Positions 1 through 8,341 of a stretch of DNA of 64,000 nt are shown piece by piece. The notes below the pieces were generated by a model. That model was not told the DNA's origin. It ran no database searches and saw only the letters and a program-made list of their open reading frames with translations. Position 1 is the stretch's first letter. Each line of letters starts with the position of its first letter. Origin of the DNA: Caldibacillus debilis DSM 16016 (GTDB lineage Bacteria > Bacillota > Bacilli > Bacillales > Caldibacillaceae); contig NZ_KB912879.1 of assembly GCF_000383875.1 (NCBI RefSeq), forward strand, positions 352,084-416,083, written 5' to 3'. The position numbers and the translations under genes are program-made.

Positions 1-165
1 GCCGGTTCTTTCCGGACGGCCGCCTTTTTCGCCGGCGGCCGATCTTTTCCCCGCCCCGGCAAAATATCCGGCTCCCGAAGACGAACGGTTTTTGCCTGGA
101 ACAGAAAATCCTTATCCCGTTGAATCCGCCCTCCATCACCCTACGCAGGCAAAGGAAGTGAACTT

Positions 166-1101
166 ATGCTTCGTTATGTCTTGAACCGTTTTTGGCAAAG
201 CATCATTCTCATTTTTATCGTCACCGTTTTAACCTTTTTCCTGATCAACCTGGCTCCCGGCGGTCCGAGTTCATTGATGCGGATGGATGCGACGGAGGAA
301 GAAAGGCAGGCGCTGATTGAAAGGATGGGGCTGGATAAACCCGTCCATGTTAGATACGGGGAGTGGCTTGCCAAAGCCATACAGGGTGATTTGGGCGTTT
401 CCCTTACCAGCGGGCAACCTGTCATGCAGCGGATTGCGGAACGTTTTCCCCATACTTTGGAGCTTGCCGTTTACACTTTAATTTTCTCCGTTATATTGGG
501 CGTTCTTTTGGGGACCGTTTCCGCGGTCCGCCGGAACAGGTTCGCCGATTATTCGATCAATTTCTTCAGTTCCTTGGGCTTATCCGTGCCTCCCTTTTGG
601 CTGGCCGTCATGTTTATGTACTTGTTTTCCGTTGTTCTCCAATGGCTTCCCGCTTCCGGCGTCGGCTCCGGGGGATTGACGGACAGGTGGAAGCACCTGA
701 TCATGCCGGTTCTCATCCTTTCCACAACCACCTTGCCGACGATCATCCGTTTTACAAGGTCATCCATTTTGGAAGTCATTTCGCAAAACTATATCCGAAC
801 CGCCAGAGCCAAAGGAGCACCGGAACGAACCGTAATTGCCGTACACGCCCTGCGGAATGCCCTCATTCCGGTGGTCTCGGTCATCGGCGTATTAATCCCC
901 CGCTTGCTGGGAGGGGCGGTCATTACGGAAACCGTCTTCGGCTGGCCCGGAATGGGACGCCTGATCATTGAAGCCGCCGAGGGGAGAGATTACAACCTGA
1001 TCATGGGGGTTACGGTGGTCGTGACCGTCATCGTGGTTGTGACCAACTTCCTCGTGGACATCCTATATTCCAGAATCGATCCCCGGGTAAAAAATTATTG
1101 A
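166..1101 (+). CDS. Dipeptide/oligopeptide ABC transporter permease, DppB/OppB family
   Basis: 311-aa integral membrane protein with about six hydrophobic segments, the first at residues 10-31. The inner-membrane permease signature is visible as RTARAKGA...HALRNALIP, the cytoplasmic EAA-type loop that contacts the ATPase, and the C-terminus IDPRVKNY is typical of DppB-like proteins. The start follows a GGAAGTGAAC stretch. It forms an operon with the DppC-like gene about 150 bp downstream. No binding protein or DppD/DppF ATPase is present in the window; they may lie upstream or be supplied in trans. The substrate is inferred to be peptides, supported by the proline iminopeptidase that follows; nickel or other oligopeptide-class ligands are not excluded. 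Confidence 0.9.
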   Translation: MLRYVLNRFWQSIILIFIVTVLTFFLINLAPGGPSSLMRMDATEEERQALIERMGLDKPVHVRYGEWLAKAIQGDLGVSLTSGQPVMQRIAERFPHTLELAVYTLIFSVILGVLLGTVSAVRRNRFADYSINFFSSLGLSVPPFWLAVMFMYLFSVVLQWLPASGVGSGGLTDRWKHLIMPVLILSTTTLPTIIRFTRSSILEVISQNYIRTARAKGAPERTVIAVHALRNALIPVVSVIGVLIPRLLGGAVITETVFGWPGMGRLIIEAAEGRDYNLIMGVTVVVTVIVVVTNFLVDILYSRIDPRVKNY

Positions 1102-1252
1102 TCCGGGAAACAGGGCATCGCCGCATGATCCTGCCGGTGATGCGCCCGGACGGCGAGAAAAACATGTTCCTCGCGGTCACCGGAGCGAAAAAACAGACGG
1201 GTACTTCCCTTTTTCCATGATGAATTTTCCGCCGCTAGCGGGAGGTGAAAAT

Positions 1253-2146
1253 ATGACAGCCATCGCGTTAAAGAAAAAGGAAGAACCGGAAAGGGCGGGC
1301 GGGAAGACAAGGTTGAAAAACCATTTCGCTCTCCGCCTTTTCAAAAACAAAATCGCATTCATTTCCCTCCTTTTTCTCGTCTTCGTGCACATCGCCGTTT
1401 TCATCGGACCCTTTTTTTGGACCATTCATCCGGAAAAAATCGATCCTCAACATGTATTGGCCGGATTTTCCGCCAAACACCCCCTCGGGACGGATGAACT
1501 CGGCCGGGACGTCCTCAGCCGGTTGCTGCACGGGGGCAGGATCACGCTTTTGGTCGGATTTTTTGCCATGCTTTGCACGATTTTTGTCGGATCGTTCATC
1601 GGAGCGGTGGCCGGCTACTTCGGCGGCTGGCTGGAGGCTTTGCTCATGCGAATCATTGAAGCGATGATGGCCATCCCGAACTTTTTCCTGGCATTGATCG
1701 CTTTAACCGTGCTCGGCAATAGCCCCGTCATGGTCGTGCTCGTCATCGCGCTCACTTCGTGGATGGAGATCGCCAGGATCGTTTACGGGGAAACCCTCAA
1801 ATGGAAGGCCCAAGAATTTGTCGAGGCTTCCGTCGTGGCGGGGGCATCTTCCTTTTGGACGCTGTTTCGGCACATACTCCCGCAAATTTATCCGACGATC
1901 ATCGTGTCCGGCACCTTATCGATTGCCGGTTCCATCTTGACGGAAAGCGCGATCAGCTACTTGGGACTGGGCATACAGCCCCCGACGCCCACGTGGGGAA
2001 ATATGCTGCAAAACGCCCAGCAATACATTTGGACGAATCCATCTTTAGGTTTCGTGCCCGGCGCCGCCATCACCCTTGTCGTATTGGCGTACAACTTTTT
2101 GGGCGACGGCATGCGGGACGCGCTGGATCCGCGATATAAACGTTGA
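1253..2146 (+). CDS. Dipeptide/oligopeptide ABC transporter permease, DppC/OppC family
   Basis: 297 aa from the ATG at 1253. That ATG has a good GGGAGGTG site, whereas the in-frame ATG at 1217 has none, so the longer reading is rejected. The N-terminal cytoplasmic tail is followed by a TM helix near residues 35-57, then the OppC motif LGTDELGRDVLSRLLHGGR and the EAA-type loop EFVEASVVAGAS. The C-terminus ends DALDPRYKR, the normal ending of this family. It pairs with the DppB-like permease upstream to form the membrane channel of a peptide-class ABC importer. Confidence 0.9.
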   Translation: MTAIALKKKEEPERAGGKTRLKNHFALRLFKNKIAFISLLFLVFVHIAVFIGPFFWTIHPEKIDPQHVLAGFSAKHPLGTDELGRDVLSRLLHGGRITLLVGFFAMLCTIFVGSFIGAVAGYFGGWLEALLMRIIEAMMAIPNFFLALIALTVLGNSPVMVVLVIALTSWMEIARIVYGETLKWKAQEFVEASVVAGASSFWTLFRHILPQIYPTIIVSGTLSIAGSILTESAISYLGLGIQPPTPTWGNMLQNAQQYIWTNPSLGFVPGAAITLVVLAYNFLGDGMRDALDPRYKR

Positions 2147-2349
2147 TTCGCGCATCGCCGGGACATTCAGCCGGGGAAACCGATATCCGCGACAGGAGCG
2201 TTCGTTCGGAAACGACGGACGAATCCGGCCGGAAAGGACGGATCCGGTTCTTGTCCCGAACGAATGAAGAGGTTCCCTTTTTTCGGACAGCTACGTTTGG
2301 AAATATAACGGGGAAAATCGATTTTTTCGCCGCACAGAGGAGGATCAAC

Positions 2350-3204
2350 ATGTACATTACCATCAACGGCTGCAAAATCTATTACGAAATCCACGGAAAT
2401 GAGAACGGAGAAACCATCTTCTTTATCCACGGGGGCCCCGGGATGGGGGATTGCCGAAGCGATATTCAAGCATTTTCGCCGCTCGGCGATGAATACAGGC
2501 TTGTCTTCTTCGACATGCGGGGGTCGGGCCGGTCGGAAACGAAACCGCCTTTCACCCATGAACAATGGGTTTCGGATATTGACGAAATCCGGAAGCAATT
2601 GGGAGCGGATAAAATCATCATGATCGGCGGTTCCTACGGAGGTTTTCTTACGCTGGAGTACGCCCTCCGCCACCAGGAGCATTTATCCCGCATCGTTTTA
2701 CGGGATACCGCGCCGAGCCAAAATTACGACGACCTGTCCATGAAAAAAGCCTTGGAAAGCCGTTTGCCGGGGATCAACGAGGAGATGCTCAACCGCCTGT
2801 TTTCCGGCCAAGTCCGTTCCAATGAGGAATTCAAAGAAATGTATAAAGCCATCCAGCCGCTGTATACGGTGGAATGGGACGAAGAAAAGGCGAAGGAAAG
2901 ACTCCAATCGATGTATTTCCACTACGAAACCCATAATTACGCGTTCAGCGTAAATAAAAAAAGCTATGATGTAACCGGGAAACTGCATACCATTAAGATC
3001 CCCGTTCTCGTGACCGTCGGCCGCCACGATTGGATCACGCCTCCCGTCGCTTCCGAAGATATTGCCAAGGAAATCGAAAATTCCACCCTGGTCATCTTTG
3101 AAAACAGCGGCCATTCTCCGCATATCGAACAAAACGAGGCTTATCTGGAGCTGGTCAGGGACTTTTTGAAGGATAAAATCAAACCGGGCGCTTTTACAAT
3201 TTAG
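2350..3204 (+). CDS. pip: Proline iminopeptidase-family alpha/beta hydrolase
   Basis: 284 aa from the ATG at 2350, preceded by AGAGGAGGATCAAC. The open frame extends 69 codons upstream but that part is low-complexity and has no ribosome site. The fold is alpha/beta hydrolase of peptidase family S33: oxyanion-hole motif HGGPG, nucleophile elbow GGSYGG, an acidic residue in VGRHDWITPP and the catalytic histidine in NSGHSPHIEQ. Members remove N-terminal proline from peptides in the cytoplasm. Its place directly after the peptide permeases and before a strong terminator suggests co-transcription and processing of imported peptides. Other S33 activities such as esterase are possible, since the substrate cannot be read from the sequence. 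Confidence 0.85.
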   Translation: MYITINGCKIYYEIHGNENGETIFFIHGGPGMGDCRSDIQAFSPLGDEYRLVFFDMRGSGRSETKPPFTHEQWVSDIDEIRKQLGADKIIMIGGSYGGFLTLEYALRHQEHLSRIVLRDTAPSQNYDDLSMKKALESRLPGINEEMLNRLFSGQVRSNEEFKEMYKAIQPLYTVEWDEEKAKERLQSMYFHYETHNYAFSVNKKSYDVTGKLHTIKIPVLVTVGRHDWITPPVASEDIAKEIENSTLVIFENSGHSPHIEQNEAYLELVRDFLKDKIKPGAFTI

Positions 3205-3213
3205 AAAAGGCAA

Positions 3214-3263
3214 AGGCGGCTTCCGGAACCCGTGAAATCTTTCCGGAAGCCGCCTCTTTTTTT
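3214..3263 (+). terminator. Rho-independent terminator after the peptidase gene
   Basis: Perfect 15-bp inverted repeat, AGGCGGCTTCCGGAA at 3214-3228 and its complement at 3241-3255, with a 12-nt loop, followed by a T-rich run. It begins 10 bp after the peptidase stop codon. Confidence 0.92.
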
Positions 3264-3519
3264 AAAAGGGAGAATGCCGTTATTCCCCGTGGCCTTCGCC
3301 CGCTCCACTTCCTTTGGCAGGATCCGCCGCCAGAAAAACATCTCCGAAACTTCATGGAGCTTTCTTGTACGATCTCGTCCATTCGCCCCTTTTTATCATG
3401 GGTTCCTCTCCCGTTTCGTCTTTGGCGGCCGATCCGGTTTCGCTCCTGGTCATGCCGGCAAAAAACAGAGTCCCTTTCTCTCGGCTCCCCGCTCTCTTTT
3501 GTCCGCATGCATCTCCCTT

Positions 3520-4089
3520 TCACGGTTCTTCCATTTTCGGAATCTCAATGTCCTCTAACTTCGCCTTTTCCAACAGTTGTTGGAGTTCGTGAAGGAACTC
3601 AAGATGCAGGCGGATATGTTTTTCGGCATTGGCAAAAATCGCGTGGATATATTCGGCATTCACTCCCGCTTCCGTTTTCGCCTTTCTTCCGATCTTCAAA
3701 TTTTCCATCTTCTTTTTGATTTCTTCAATATGCTCGGACAACGCCTGCCGGATTTCTTCCTTCGGAAGATCCGCCAAAAAGGCCAAAGCCGAATAAAAAT
3801 TCCTGGGATAGGGCAAATCGGGCGTCTGCAGCGCCTCCCTTAACATGGCGGTATAGGCCTCCCGCCCCTTCTCCGTGATTTCATATACCGCCTTTGAACG
3901 GTGGCCGGTCCTGACCACCTCCCGAACCTTCACCAACCCCTCTTTCTCCAATTGTTTCAGTGCATGATATAAAGATCCCGGAAGCACATTCGTCCATTCT
4001 TCCGTTCTTCCTTGCTGCAAATGTTGTTGGATCTCGTAGCCCGACATCGGCCTTTTGTTCAAAAACCCCAACACCATCAAACGGGCCAT
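3520..4089 (-). CDS. PadR-family transcriptional regulator
   Basis: 189 aa. The N-terminal winged helix (residues 1-75) has the PadR hallmarks: LGFLNKRPMSGYEI, PGSLYHALKQLEKEGLV and YEITEKGREAY. The C-terminal half is helical and charged (EEIKKKMENLKIG), the usual dimerisation arm. The start has AGAAAGAGGGA upstream. It is transcribed divergently from an ABC exporter pair, the usual arrangement for PadR-controlled drug or peptide efflux. A TATACAA half-site lies in its own upstream region (4126-4132), matching the half-sites of the palindrome in front of the exporter, so autoregulation is likely. Confidence 0.92.
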   Translation of the reverse strand: MARLMVLGFLNKRPMSGYEIQQHLQQGRTEEWTNVLPGSLYHALKQLEKEGLVKVREVVRTGHRSKAVYEITEKGREAYTAMLREALQTPDLPYPRNFYSALAFLADLPKEEIRQALSEHIEEIKKKMENLKIGRKAKTEAGVNAEYIHAIFANAEKHIRLHLEFLHELQQLLEKAKLEDIEIPKMEEP

Positions 4090-4234
4090 TAGTATCCCTC
4101 TTTCTCTGATTTCATTTACTTTGTTTATACAATACCATATACTTCAGCTTGAATACCAGCCCATGGCCGGCGGCGACTAAAGAAGGAATCCTCAGCCGAA
4201 ACCCGTTCAACCTTTTCCTCCCGAAGAAAAAGGA

Positions 4235-4262
4235 TTGACTTTGATGAAAAAAATTGTATAAT
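4235..4262 (+). promoter_or_regulatory. Sigma-A promoter of the ABC exporter operon
   Basis: TTGACT at 4235-4240 and TATAAT at 4257-4262 with a 16-bp spacer, about 45 bp before the ATPase start codon. Confidence 0.85.
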
Positions 4263-4279
4263 CAAATTTGAATATACAA
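4254..4279. promoter_or_regulatory. Palindromic operator, probable PadR binding site
   Basis: 26-bp near-perfect palindrome: outer arms TTGTATA (4254-4260) and TATACAA (4273-4279), inner palindrome CAAATTTG (4263-4270). It covers the -10 box of the exporter promoter, so a bound repressor would block initiation. A single further TATACAA arm is at 4126-4132 in front of padR. Assignment to PadR is inferred from position. Confidence 0.75.
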
Positions 4280-4305
4280 CATTAATTTTATGAGGAGGAA
4301 AGCCC

Positions 4306-5034
4306 ATGCTGCCCCAAATAAAGGTCAAAAACCTTGAAAAATCCTACGGCGGCAACAAAGTGCTAAAGGGAATCGATTTGGCCATCGAGGCGAAAAAAGT
4401 CCACGCCATCATCGGGCCGAACGGTGCCGGGAAGACTACTGCCATCGAGATCATGCTGGGAATAAGGGATAAGGACGAGGGAAACGTCGAATATGTGCAC
4501 CTCGCGCCCGGCGAACTGGGGGTGCAGCTGCAAAACGTTCCCCTTTTTCCCGCTTTGACGGTGAAAGAAAACATCGAAATATTTTCTGCCTTTTATCGCC
4601 TTTCCGAACAGGTGAAAAATAAGATTCCGGAAATTCTGCACATCCTTGAATTAACGGACGCGGGAACGAAACTTGCAGGCCAGCTCTCCGGAGGGCAGAA
4701 AAAGCGGCTGTCCATCGCTTTGGCCATCCTGCACGAACCGAAGGTGTTATTTTTGGATGAACCCACCGCCGATCTGGATCCGAGGGGACGGATGCAAGTC
4801 CGCTCATTGATCAGAAAGCTGGCCAACGAAGGGAAGGCGGTGGTGATCACATCCCATGATATGGATGAAGTGGCGAAAACCGCCGACCAGGTATTTTTTA
4901 TCAAGGATGGTAAGGTCATCGACCAGGGATCCCCCGAGTCCTTATTGAACAAATATTCCGCCCCATCCTTGGAAGCGGTGTTCATGACTTTGACGGAAGA
5001 AAATGGGAGGGAAAACGATGGGCAAAGTCTTTAA
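4306..5034 (+). CDS. ABC transporter ATP-binding protein (ABC-2 exporter)
   Basis: 242 aa with a complete ATPase core: Walker A GPNGAGKTT, Q-loop region GVQLQNVPLFP, signature LSGGQKKR, Walker B VLFLDEPTADLDP and the switch histidine in ITSHD. The start has TGAGGAGG upstream. It overlaps the permease gene by 17 bp, indicating translational coupling. The DrrA/CcmA-like layout and PadR control suggest export of a drug, lipid or antimicrobial compound, but the substrate cannot be read from the sequence. Confidence 0.93.
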   Translation: MLPQIKVKNLEKSYGGNKVLKGIDLAIEAKKVHAIIGPNGAGKTTAIEIMLGIRDKDEGNVEYVHLAPGELGVQLQNVPLFPALTVKENIEIFSAFYRLSEQVKNKIPEILHILELTDAGTKLAGQLSGGQKKRLSIALAILHEPKVLFLDEPTADLDPRGRMQVRSLIRKLANEGKAVVITSHDMDEVAKTADQVFFIKDGKVIDQGSPESLLNKYSAPSLEAVFMTLTEENGRENDGQSL

Positions 5035-5758
5035 AATCTTTTTGGTCGCAACACTGAGGGACAAATTGACGATGTTTTGGTCGGTTCTCTTTCCGATCGC
5101 ACTGCTCCTCATATTGGGCCAATTCATTGATTCTCCCCGCTATCATCGGCAGTTATTGGGTACGGTCACCGGAATGGGGATTTTATTTCTCGGATTGTAT
5201 ACCATCGGATTCGAAGTCCTTATGAACCGGAAGGCGGGCATATACAAACTGCTCCGCATCACCCCGTTCCGTTCGTGGCAATTGATGATCGCTTCCTGTT
5301 TAAGCAAAACATTCTTTGTCCTGATCAGCAGCTATTTAACGATCCTTATCGGAGCGTTCGTTTTTGACGTCCGCGTGAACCTTTCCGGCGTCCTGTTCCT
5401 GTTGCCGGTCCTTTTTCTCGGCACCCTAGGTTTTATGTTTTTGGGATTTACGATCGGAAACCTGGCCCGGCTGGAACCGCAAGTGAACGTTTTGGCCAAC
5501 CTCATCGGCATGCCGATGCTGTTCATCAGCAACGGCTACTACAACATTTCCAACGGTCCCGTTCTTTTTGAACGATTGGCAAAAATAAACCCTTTCGAGC
5601 ACTTCATCCGTTTGATCAACATGTTCATCCGGGGGGATTTTTCCGGCATCTGGTCCCCGCTTTCGGTCATCGTCCTCTTTACCATTTTGTCCATTTTCCC
5701 GGCGGTCCTCACCTTCAGGTGGGATCCGGAGCAGCCGTTCCGCCTGAACGTCCGTTAA
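5018..5758 (+). CDS. ABC-2 type transporter permease
   Basis: 246 aa from the ATG at 5018, which has GGGAGGG before it; an in-frame ATG five codons upstream lies inside the ATPase gene and has no site. About six hydrophobic segments are visible. The LARLEPQVNVLANLIGMPML stretch followed by FISNGYYNISNGP matches the ABC-2 permease core. It partners the preceding ATPase as a two-gene exporter under the PadR-type operator. No terminator is evident after it. Confidence 0.88.
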   Translation: MGKVFKIFLVATLRDKLTMFWSVLFPIALLLILGQFIDSPRYHRQLLGTVTGMGILFLGLYTIGFEVLMNRKAGIYKLLRITPFRSWQLMIASCLSKTFFVLISSYLTILIGAFVFDVRVNLSGVLFLLPVLFLGTLGFMFLGFTIGNLARLEPQVNVLANLIGMPMLFISNGYYNISNGPVLFERLAKINPFEHFIRLINMFIRGDFSGIWSPLSVIVLFTILSIFPAVLTFRWDPEQPFRLNVR

Positions 5759-6037
5759 AAGGGAAAGCCGGGATCCGATGCGGCGGGCGGATCTTCGGTC
5801 TCGCCCGGACGGAAACCATATCCATGTAAAGCGGTGCAAGGAACGTCTTTCCGTACGTCTGGTTCCCGGATTCCGCCCGATTTTTCTTTCGCCTCTTTAA
5901 CCGGACTTTGCACCGGCGGGCTGCGGCCATGTGATGTTCTCATAACCGGAAAGCGGAAGGACGCCGAGGACCGGTCAGAATCCCAAGCCGTCCATTATAT
6001 TAGGAGGGGAAATCCCGAAAATGACCGCAGCCGACGG
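5759..6037. other. Gene-free interval between exporter and gat operon
   Basis: No ORF with a ribosome site or recognisable family. G+C-rich sequence with short local inverted repeats. It holds the 3' ends of two converging operons. Confidence 0.5.
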
Positions 6038-6077
6038 AAAAAAAGGGAGCTGATGTTCCTTCTCTTCATCAGCTCCC
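6038..6077 (-). terminator. Rho-independent terminator of the gat operon
   Basis: On the minus strand GGGAGCTGATG and CATCAGCTCCC form an 11-bp perfect stem with an 11-nt loop, followed by seven T. It lies about 30 bp beyond the gatC stop. Confidence 0.9.
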
Positions 6078-6107
6078 TCCGGTCCCAACGGGCCCGTTTT
6101 TCTGTTT

Positions 6108-7451
6108 CTAGGCGGTCCGTTGGTCCTCCTGATTTTTTCCGGCCCGCCTGTTGATGTAGTAGGCGGTTGCCAAGGCTATCAAACCGATAACCACCAACCC
6201 GATATAGCCTAGTTTCGCACCAAATATGAAGATAGCGGTCGTCGGCACGGCCCCGTCGACAAGGGACGAGATGGCGGTTGCCCCCTCGGGGAACGAGAAT
6301 CCGACGTTTTTCGCGGCCGTTGTGAACAGCGGCGAAATATAGGTGGAAAGCAACAACCCGAAGCCGAGGGCGATGGTGCTGGCCACCACCGTACGGATCA
6401 CATTTCCGCGGAAGATCGGCACCATCATGCACACGATGAACGGAATGGTGGCCAAATCCCCGAACGGCAGCACTTTGTTTCCGGGCACGATGACCGCCAA
6501 AAGAAGGACAATCGGCACCATGATCAAGGATGAAGCGATCGCGGCGGGATGTCCGACGGCCAATGCGCTGTCCATGCCAATATAGACTTCTCGGCCCGGG
6601 AATTTGGATTTGACAAATTCACTGGCCGCCTCCGATACCGGCGCAAGCCCTTCCATCAACAGGGACACCATCCGCGGGAGAAGCAGCATCACGGCCGCGG
6701 TGGATACCGCGAGATTCAGCACATCTTTTCCATTCCAGCCTGCCAGCAAACCGATAACCAATCCCAAAATAAGTCCGAGTACGGTGGATTCCCCTAAAAT
6801 CCCCAATCTTTTTTGGATGGCTTCAGGGTCCGCCTTCCAATTTTTAAATCCGGGAATCACGTTGAACAATTTTTCCAAAGGCCAGGCAAACAGGATATAC
6901 GGCGTCGACGTCCCGTGGGGGAAGGAGATGTTCGGATACCCGTAAAACTTCTCCACCTGCTTTTGCGACAGATCGGCGAGAACCAATAGCACGATGGCGT
7001 GCACGACGGCCGTCAGCAAGCCCATCGGGTAGCTTCCCGTCATCACGCTGACCAGCGCGCCCGTAAAGGCAATATGCCAAAGGTTCCACAAGTCAATATT
7101 CAACGTTTTCGTTAAACCGAAAAGCAGCAAAAGGACGTTCACGCCGAGTCCGATCGGAATGGCCAGCGCCCCGACGGTGGAACCGAAGGCGATGGCAGAA
7201 GTCGCCGGCCAGCCCACGTCGATGATGTTCAATTCAATCCCTAATCTTTCCACCATATCCTTGGCGGCGGGACCCAGATTATCCACGAGCAGGCCGATCA
7301 CCAAATTGATCCCGATAAATCCGATCCCGACCACCAGGCCCGCCCGAAAGGCACGGGAAGGTTTCATCTTAAGAATGAGGCCGAATAAAAAGATTATGAC
7401 GGGCAGGACGACGGATGCGCCTAAGTCGACGATCTTCTGAATAATCTCCAT
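6108..7451 (-). CDS. gatC: PTS galactitol-type transporter subunit IIC
   Basis: 447-aa polytopic membrane protein of the GatC family, with about ten hydrophobic segments and the family stretches NIDLWNLWHIAFTGALV, GWPATSAIAFGSTVGAL and YPNISFPHGTSTPYI. It forms the sugar channel of a phosphotransferase system together with the GatB and GatA subunits encoded just upstream, all three 20-22 bp apart in one operon. The family moves polyols or related sugars (galactitol, arabitol and others) with phosphorylation; the actual substrate is unknown. No polyol-phosphate dehydrogenase (GatD) or tagatose pathway gene is present, which is unusual for a gat locus. Confidence 0.9.
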   Translation of the reverse strand: MEIIQKIVDLGASVVLPVIIFLFGLILKMKPSRAFRAGLVVGIGFIGINLVIGLLVDNLGPAAKDMVERLGIELNIIDVGWPATSAIAFGSTVGALAIPIGLGVNVLLLLFGLTKTLNIDLWNLWHIAFTGALVSVMTGSYPMGLLTAVVHAIVLLVLADLSQKQVEKFYGYPNISFPHGTSTPYILFAWPLEKLFNVIPGFKNWKADPEAIQKRLGILGESTVLGLILGLVIGLLAGWNGKDVLNLAVSTAAVMLLLPRMVSLLMEGLAPVSEAASEFVKSKFPGREVYIGMDSALAVGHPAAIASSLIMVPIVLLLAVIVPGNKVLPFGDLATIPFIVCMMVPIFRGNVIRTVVASTIALGFGLLLSTYISPLFTTAAKNVGFSFPEGATAISSLVDGAVPTTAIFIFGAKLGYIGLVVIGLIALATAYYINRRAGKNQEDQRTA

Positions 7452-7472
7452 TCGATCACTTCCTTCCTCCGG

Positions 7473-7748
7473 TTATTTTAAAGCTTCTAATATGTCGTTA
7501 AATACCTTTTCCTTTCCGACACCCGTCAGCAAAGGAATGGCATTAACAACCTTGGTTTTTATCGTCGGCGGAACGATCGTTGTCGAGACGATGAGATCAT
7601 AGTCGTTCCCGACCGACAGAATGTCGGAGACCTTTGATTGGTCCAATTGGACCTGCATTTGTTTTTCCGCGAAAAACTCTTTCAATTTGTTCATGATCAC
7701 CGTAGACGTAGCGATTCCGGTTCCGCAAATAACGAGCACTTTTTTCAT
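7473..7748 (-). CDS. gatB: PTS galactitol-type transporter subunit IIB
   Basis: 91 aa from the ATG at 7748, spaced correctly from GGCGGTG; an upstream GTG (7757) and ATG (7754) overlap that site. The N-terminal VLVICGTGIATST carries the phosphorylatable cysteine (Cys8), the hallmark of GatB-like IIB domains. It passes phosphate from the IIA histidine to the incoming sugar and works in the cytoplasm at the membrane channel. Separate small IIA, IIB and IIC polypeptides are normal for this family. Confidence 0.9.
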   Translation of the reverse strand: MKKVLVICGTGIATSTVIMNKLKEFFAEKQMQVQLDQSKVSDILSVGNDYDLIVSTTIVPPTIKTKVVNAIPLLTGVGKEKVFNDILEALK

Positions 7749-7770
7749 TTCCATCACCGCCTGTTATTTT

Positions 7771-8235
7771 TTAATTTTTCAATAATTCACTTTCCAAAAA
7801 AGTGACAACCTCTTTCTCCGACGTCATCCTTTGCATCTTTTTCAGTTCTTCTTCCCTTTGGAAAAATTCAATGAGTTTGGTGAGCATCTCCAATTGTTTT
7901 TGCCCATCTCCCATTGCCAGCATGAAAATGATGGAAACCGGCACGTTTTCCCCTTGGCTTCCCATTAAAGAAAACCGGACGGGATTTTTTAAGACCGCAA
8001 CCCCCACGGAAGTTTGATTCACATGGACAGCGTCCGTATGCGGGATGGCCACCCCCATCGAGAGAAGGCGCAGCCCGGTGGGAAATTTCTCCTCCCTGTC
8101 AATGACCGCCTGTTTGAACGTATCCTTGACGAACCCCCGCCTGTATAATGTATCGGAAAGTTTGGACAAAATTTCATACTTATCATATGCTTCAATGTTT
8201 AACAAAACGCAATCTTCGTGAAACATAGATGCCAT
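7771..8235 (-). CDS. gatA: PTS fructose/galactitol-type subunit IIA
   Basis: 154-aa PTS EIIA type-2 domain. The phosphohistidine is His66 in GVAIPHTDAVH, preceded by the family's FPTGLRLLSMG stretch. It accepts phosphate from HPr and donates it to GatB. First gene of the gat operon; the start has GGAGGAAGGAG upstream with slightly long spacing, and an alternative start is the ATG at 8226. Upstream is a strong promoter with a cre-like spacer and the direct-repeat operator shared with the dehydrogenase operon. Confidence 0.9.
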   Translation of the reverse strand: MASMFHEDCVLLNIEAYDKYEILSKLSDTLYRRGFVKDTFKQAVIDREEKFPTGLRLLSMGVAIPHTDAVHVNQTSVGVAVLKNPVRFSLMGSQGENVPVSIIFMLAMGDGQKQLEMLTKLIEFFQREEELKKMQRMTSEKEVVTFLESELLKN

Positions 8236-8272
8236 GAATATTATTCTCCTTCCTCCCCTGTTGCGAAAAATA

Positions 8273-8301
8273 TTACATTTGTTCTTATATGTTACCTTTG
8301 T
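8273..8301. promoter_or_regulatory. Direct-repeat operator, copy 1 (gat promoter), probable SorC-regulator site
   Basis: Plus strand: TTACATTTGT at 8273-8282 and TTACCTTTGT at 8292-8301, direct repeats with a 19-bp period. The 29-bp block matches the block at 15551-15579 in 26 of 29 positions. It lies just downstream of the -10 box on the transcribed side, where a repressor would block promoter escape. The regulator assignment is inferred from the neighbouring SorC-family gene. Confidence 0.75.
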
Positions 8302-8305
8302 CTAA

Positions 8306-8335
8306 ATTATATCTGCAACCGTTTTCCGTTGTCAA
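8306..8335 (-). promoter_or_regulatory. Sigma-A promoter of gatABC
   Basis: Minus strand: TTGACA at 8335-8330, 18-bp spacer, TATAAT at 8311-8306. Both boxes match consensus. Confidence 0.88.
8314..8327 (-). promoter_or_regulatory. cre-like site (CcpA) in the gat promoter spacer
   Basis: Minus strand GGAAAACGGTTGCA matches the cre consensus TGWAANCGNTWNCW in 13 of 14 positions. Lying between -35 and -10, it would give catabolite repression. Confidence 0.6.
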
Positions 8336-8341
8336 CAAAAT

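Noticed and set aside
2143-2349. N-terminal extension of the proline iminopeptidase
   Set aside because: The alpha/beta hydrolase fold starts at MYITINGCKIYYE (2350), where AGAGGAGGATC is well placed; the extension has no site or similarity to the family.
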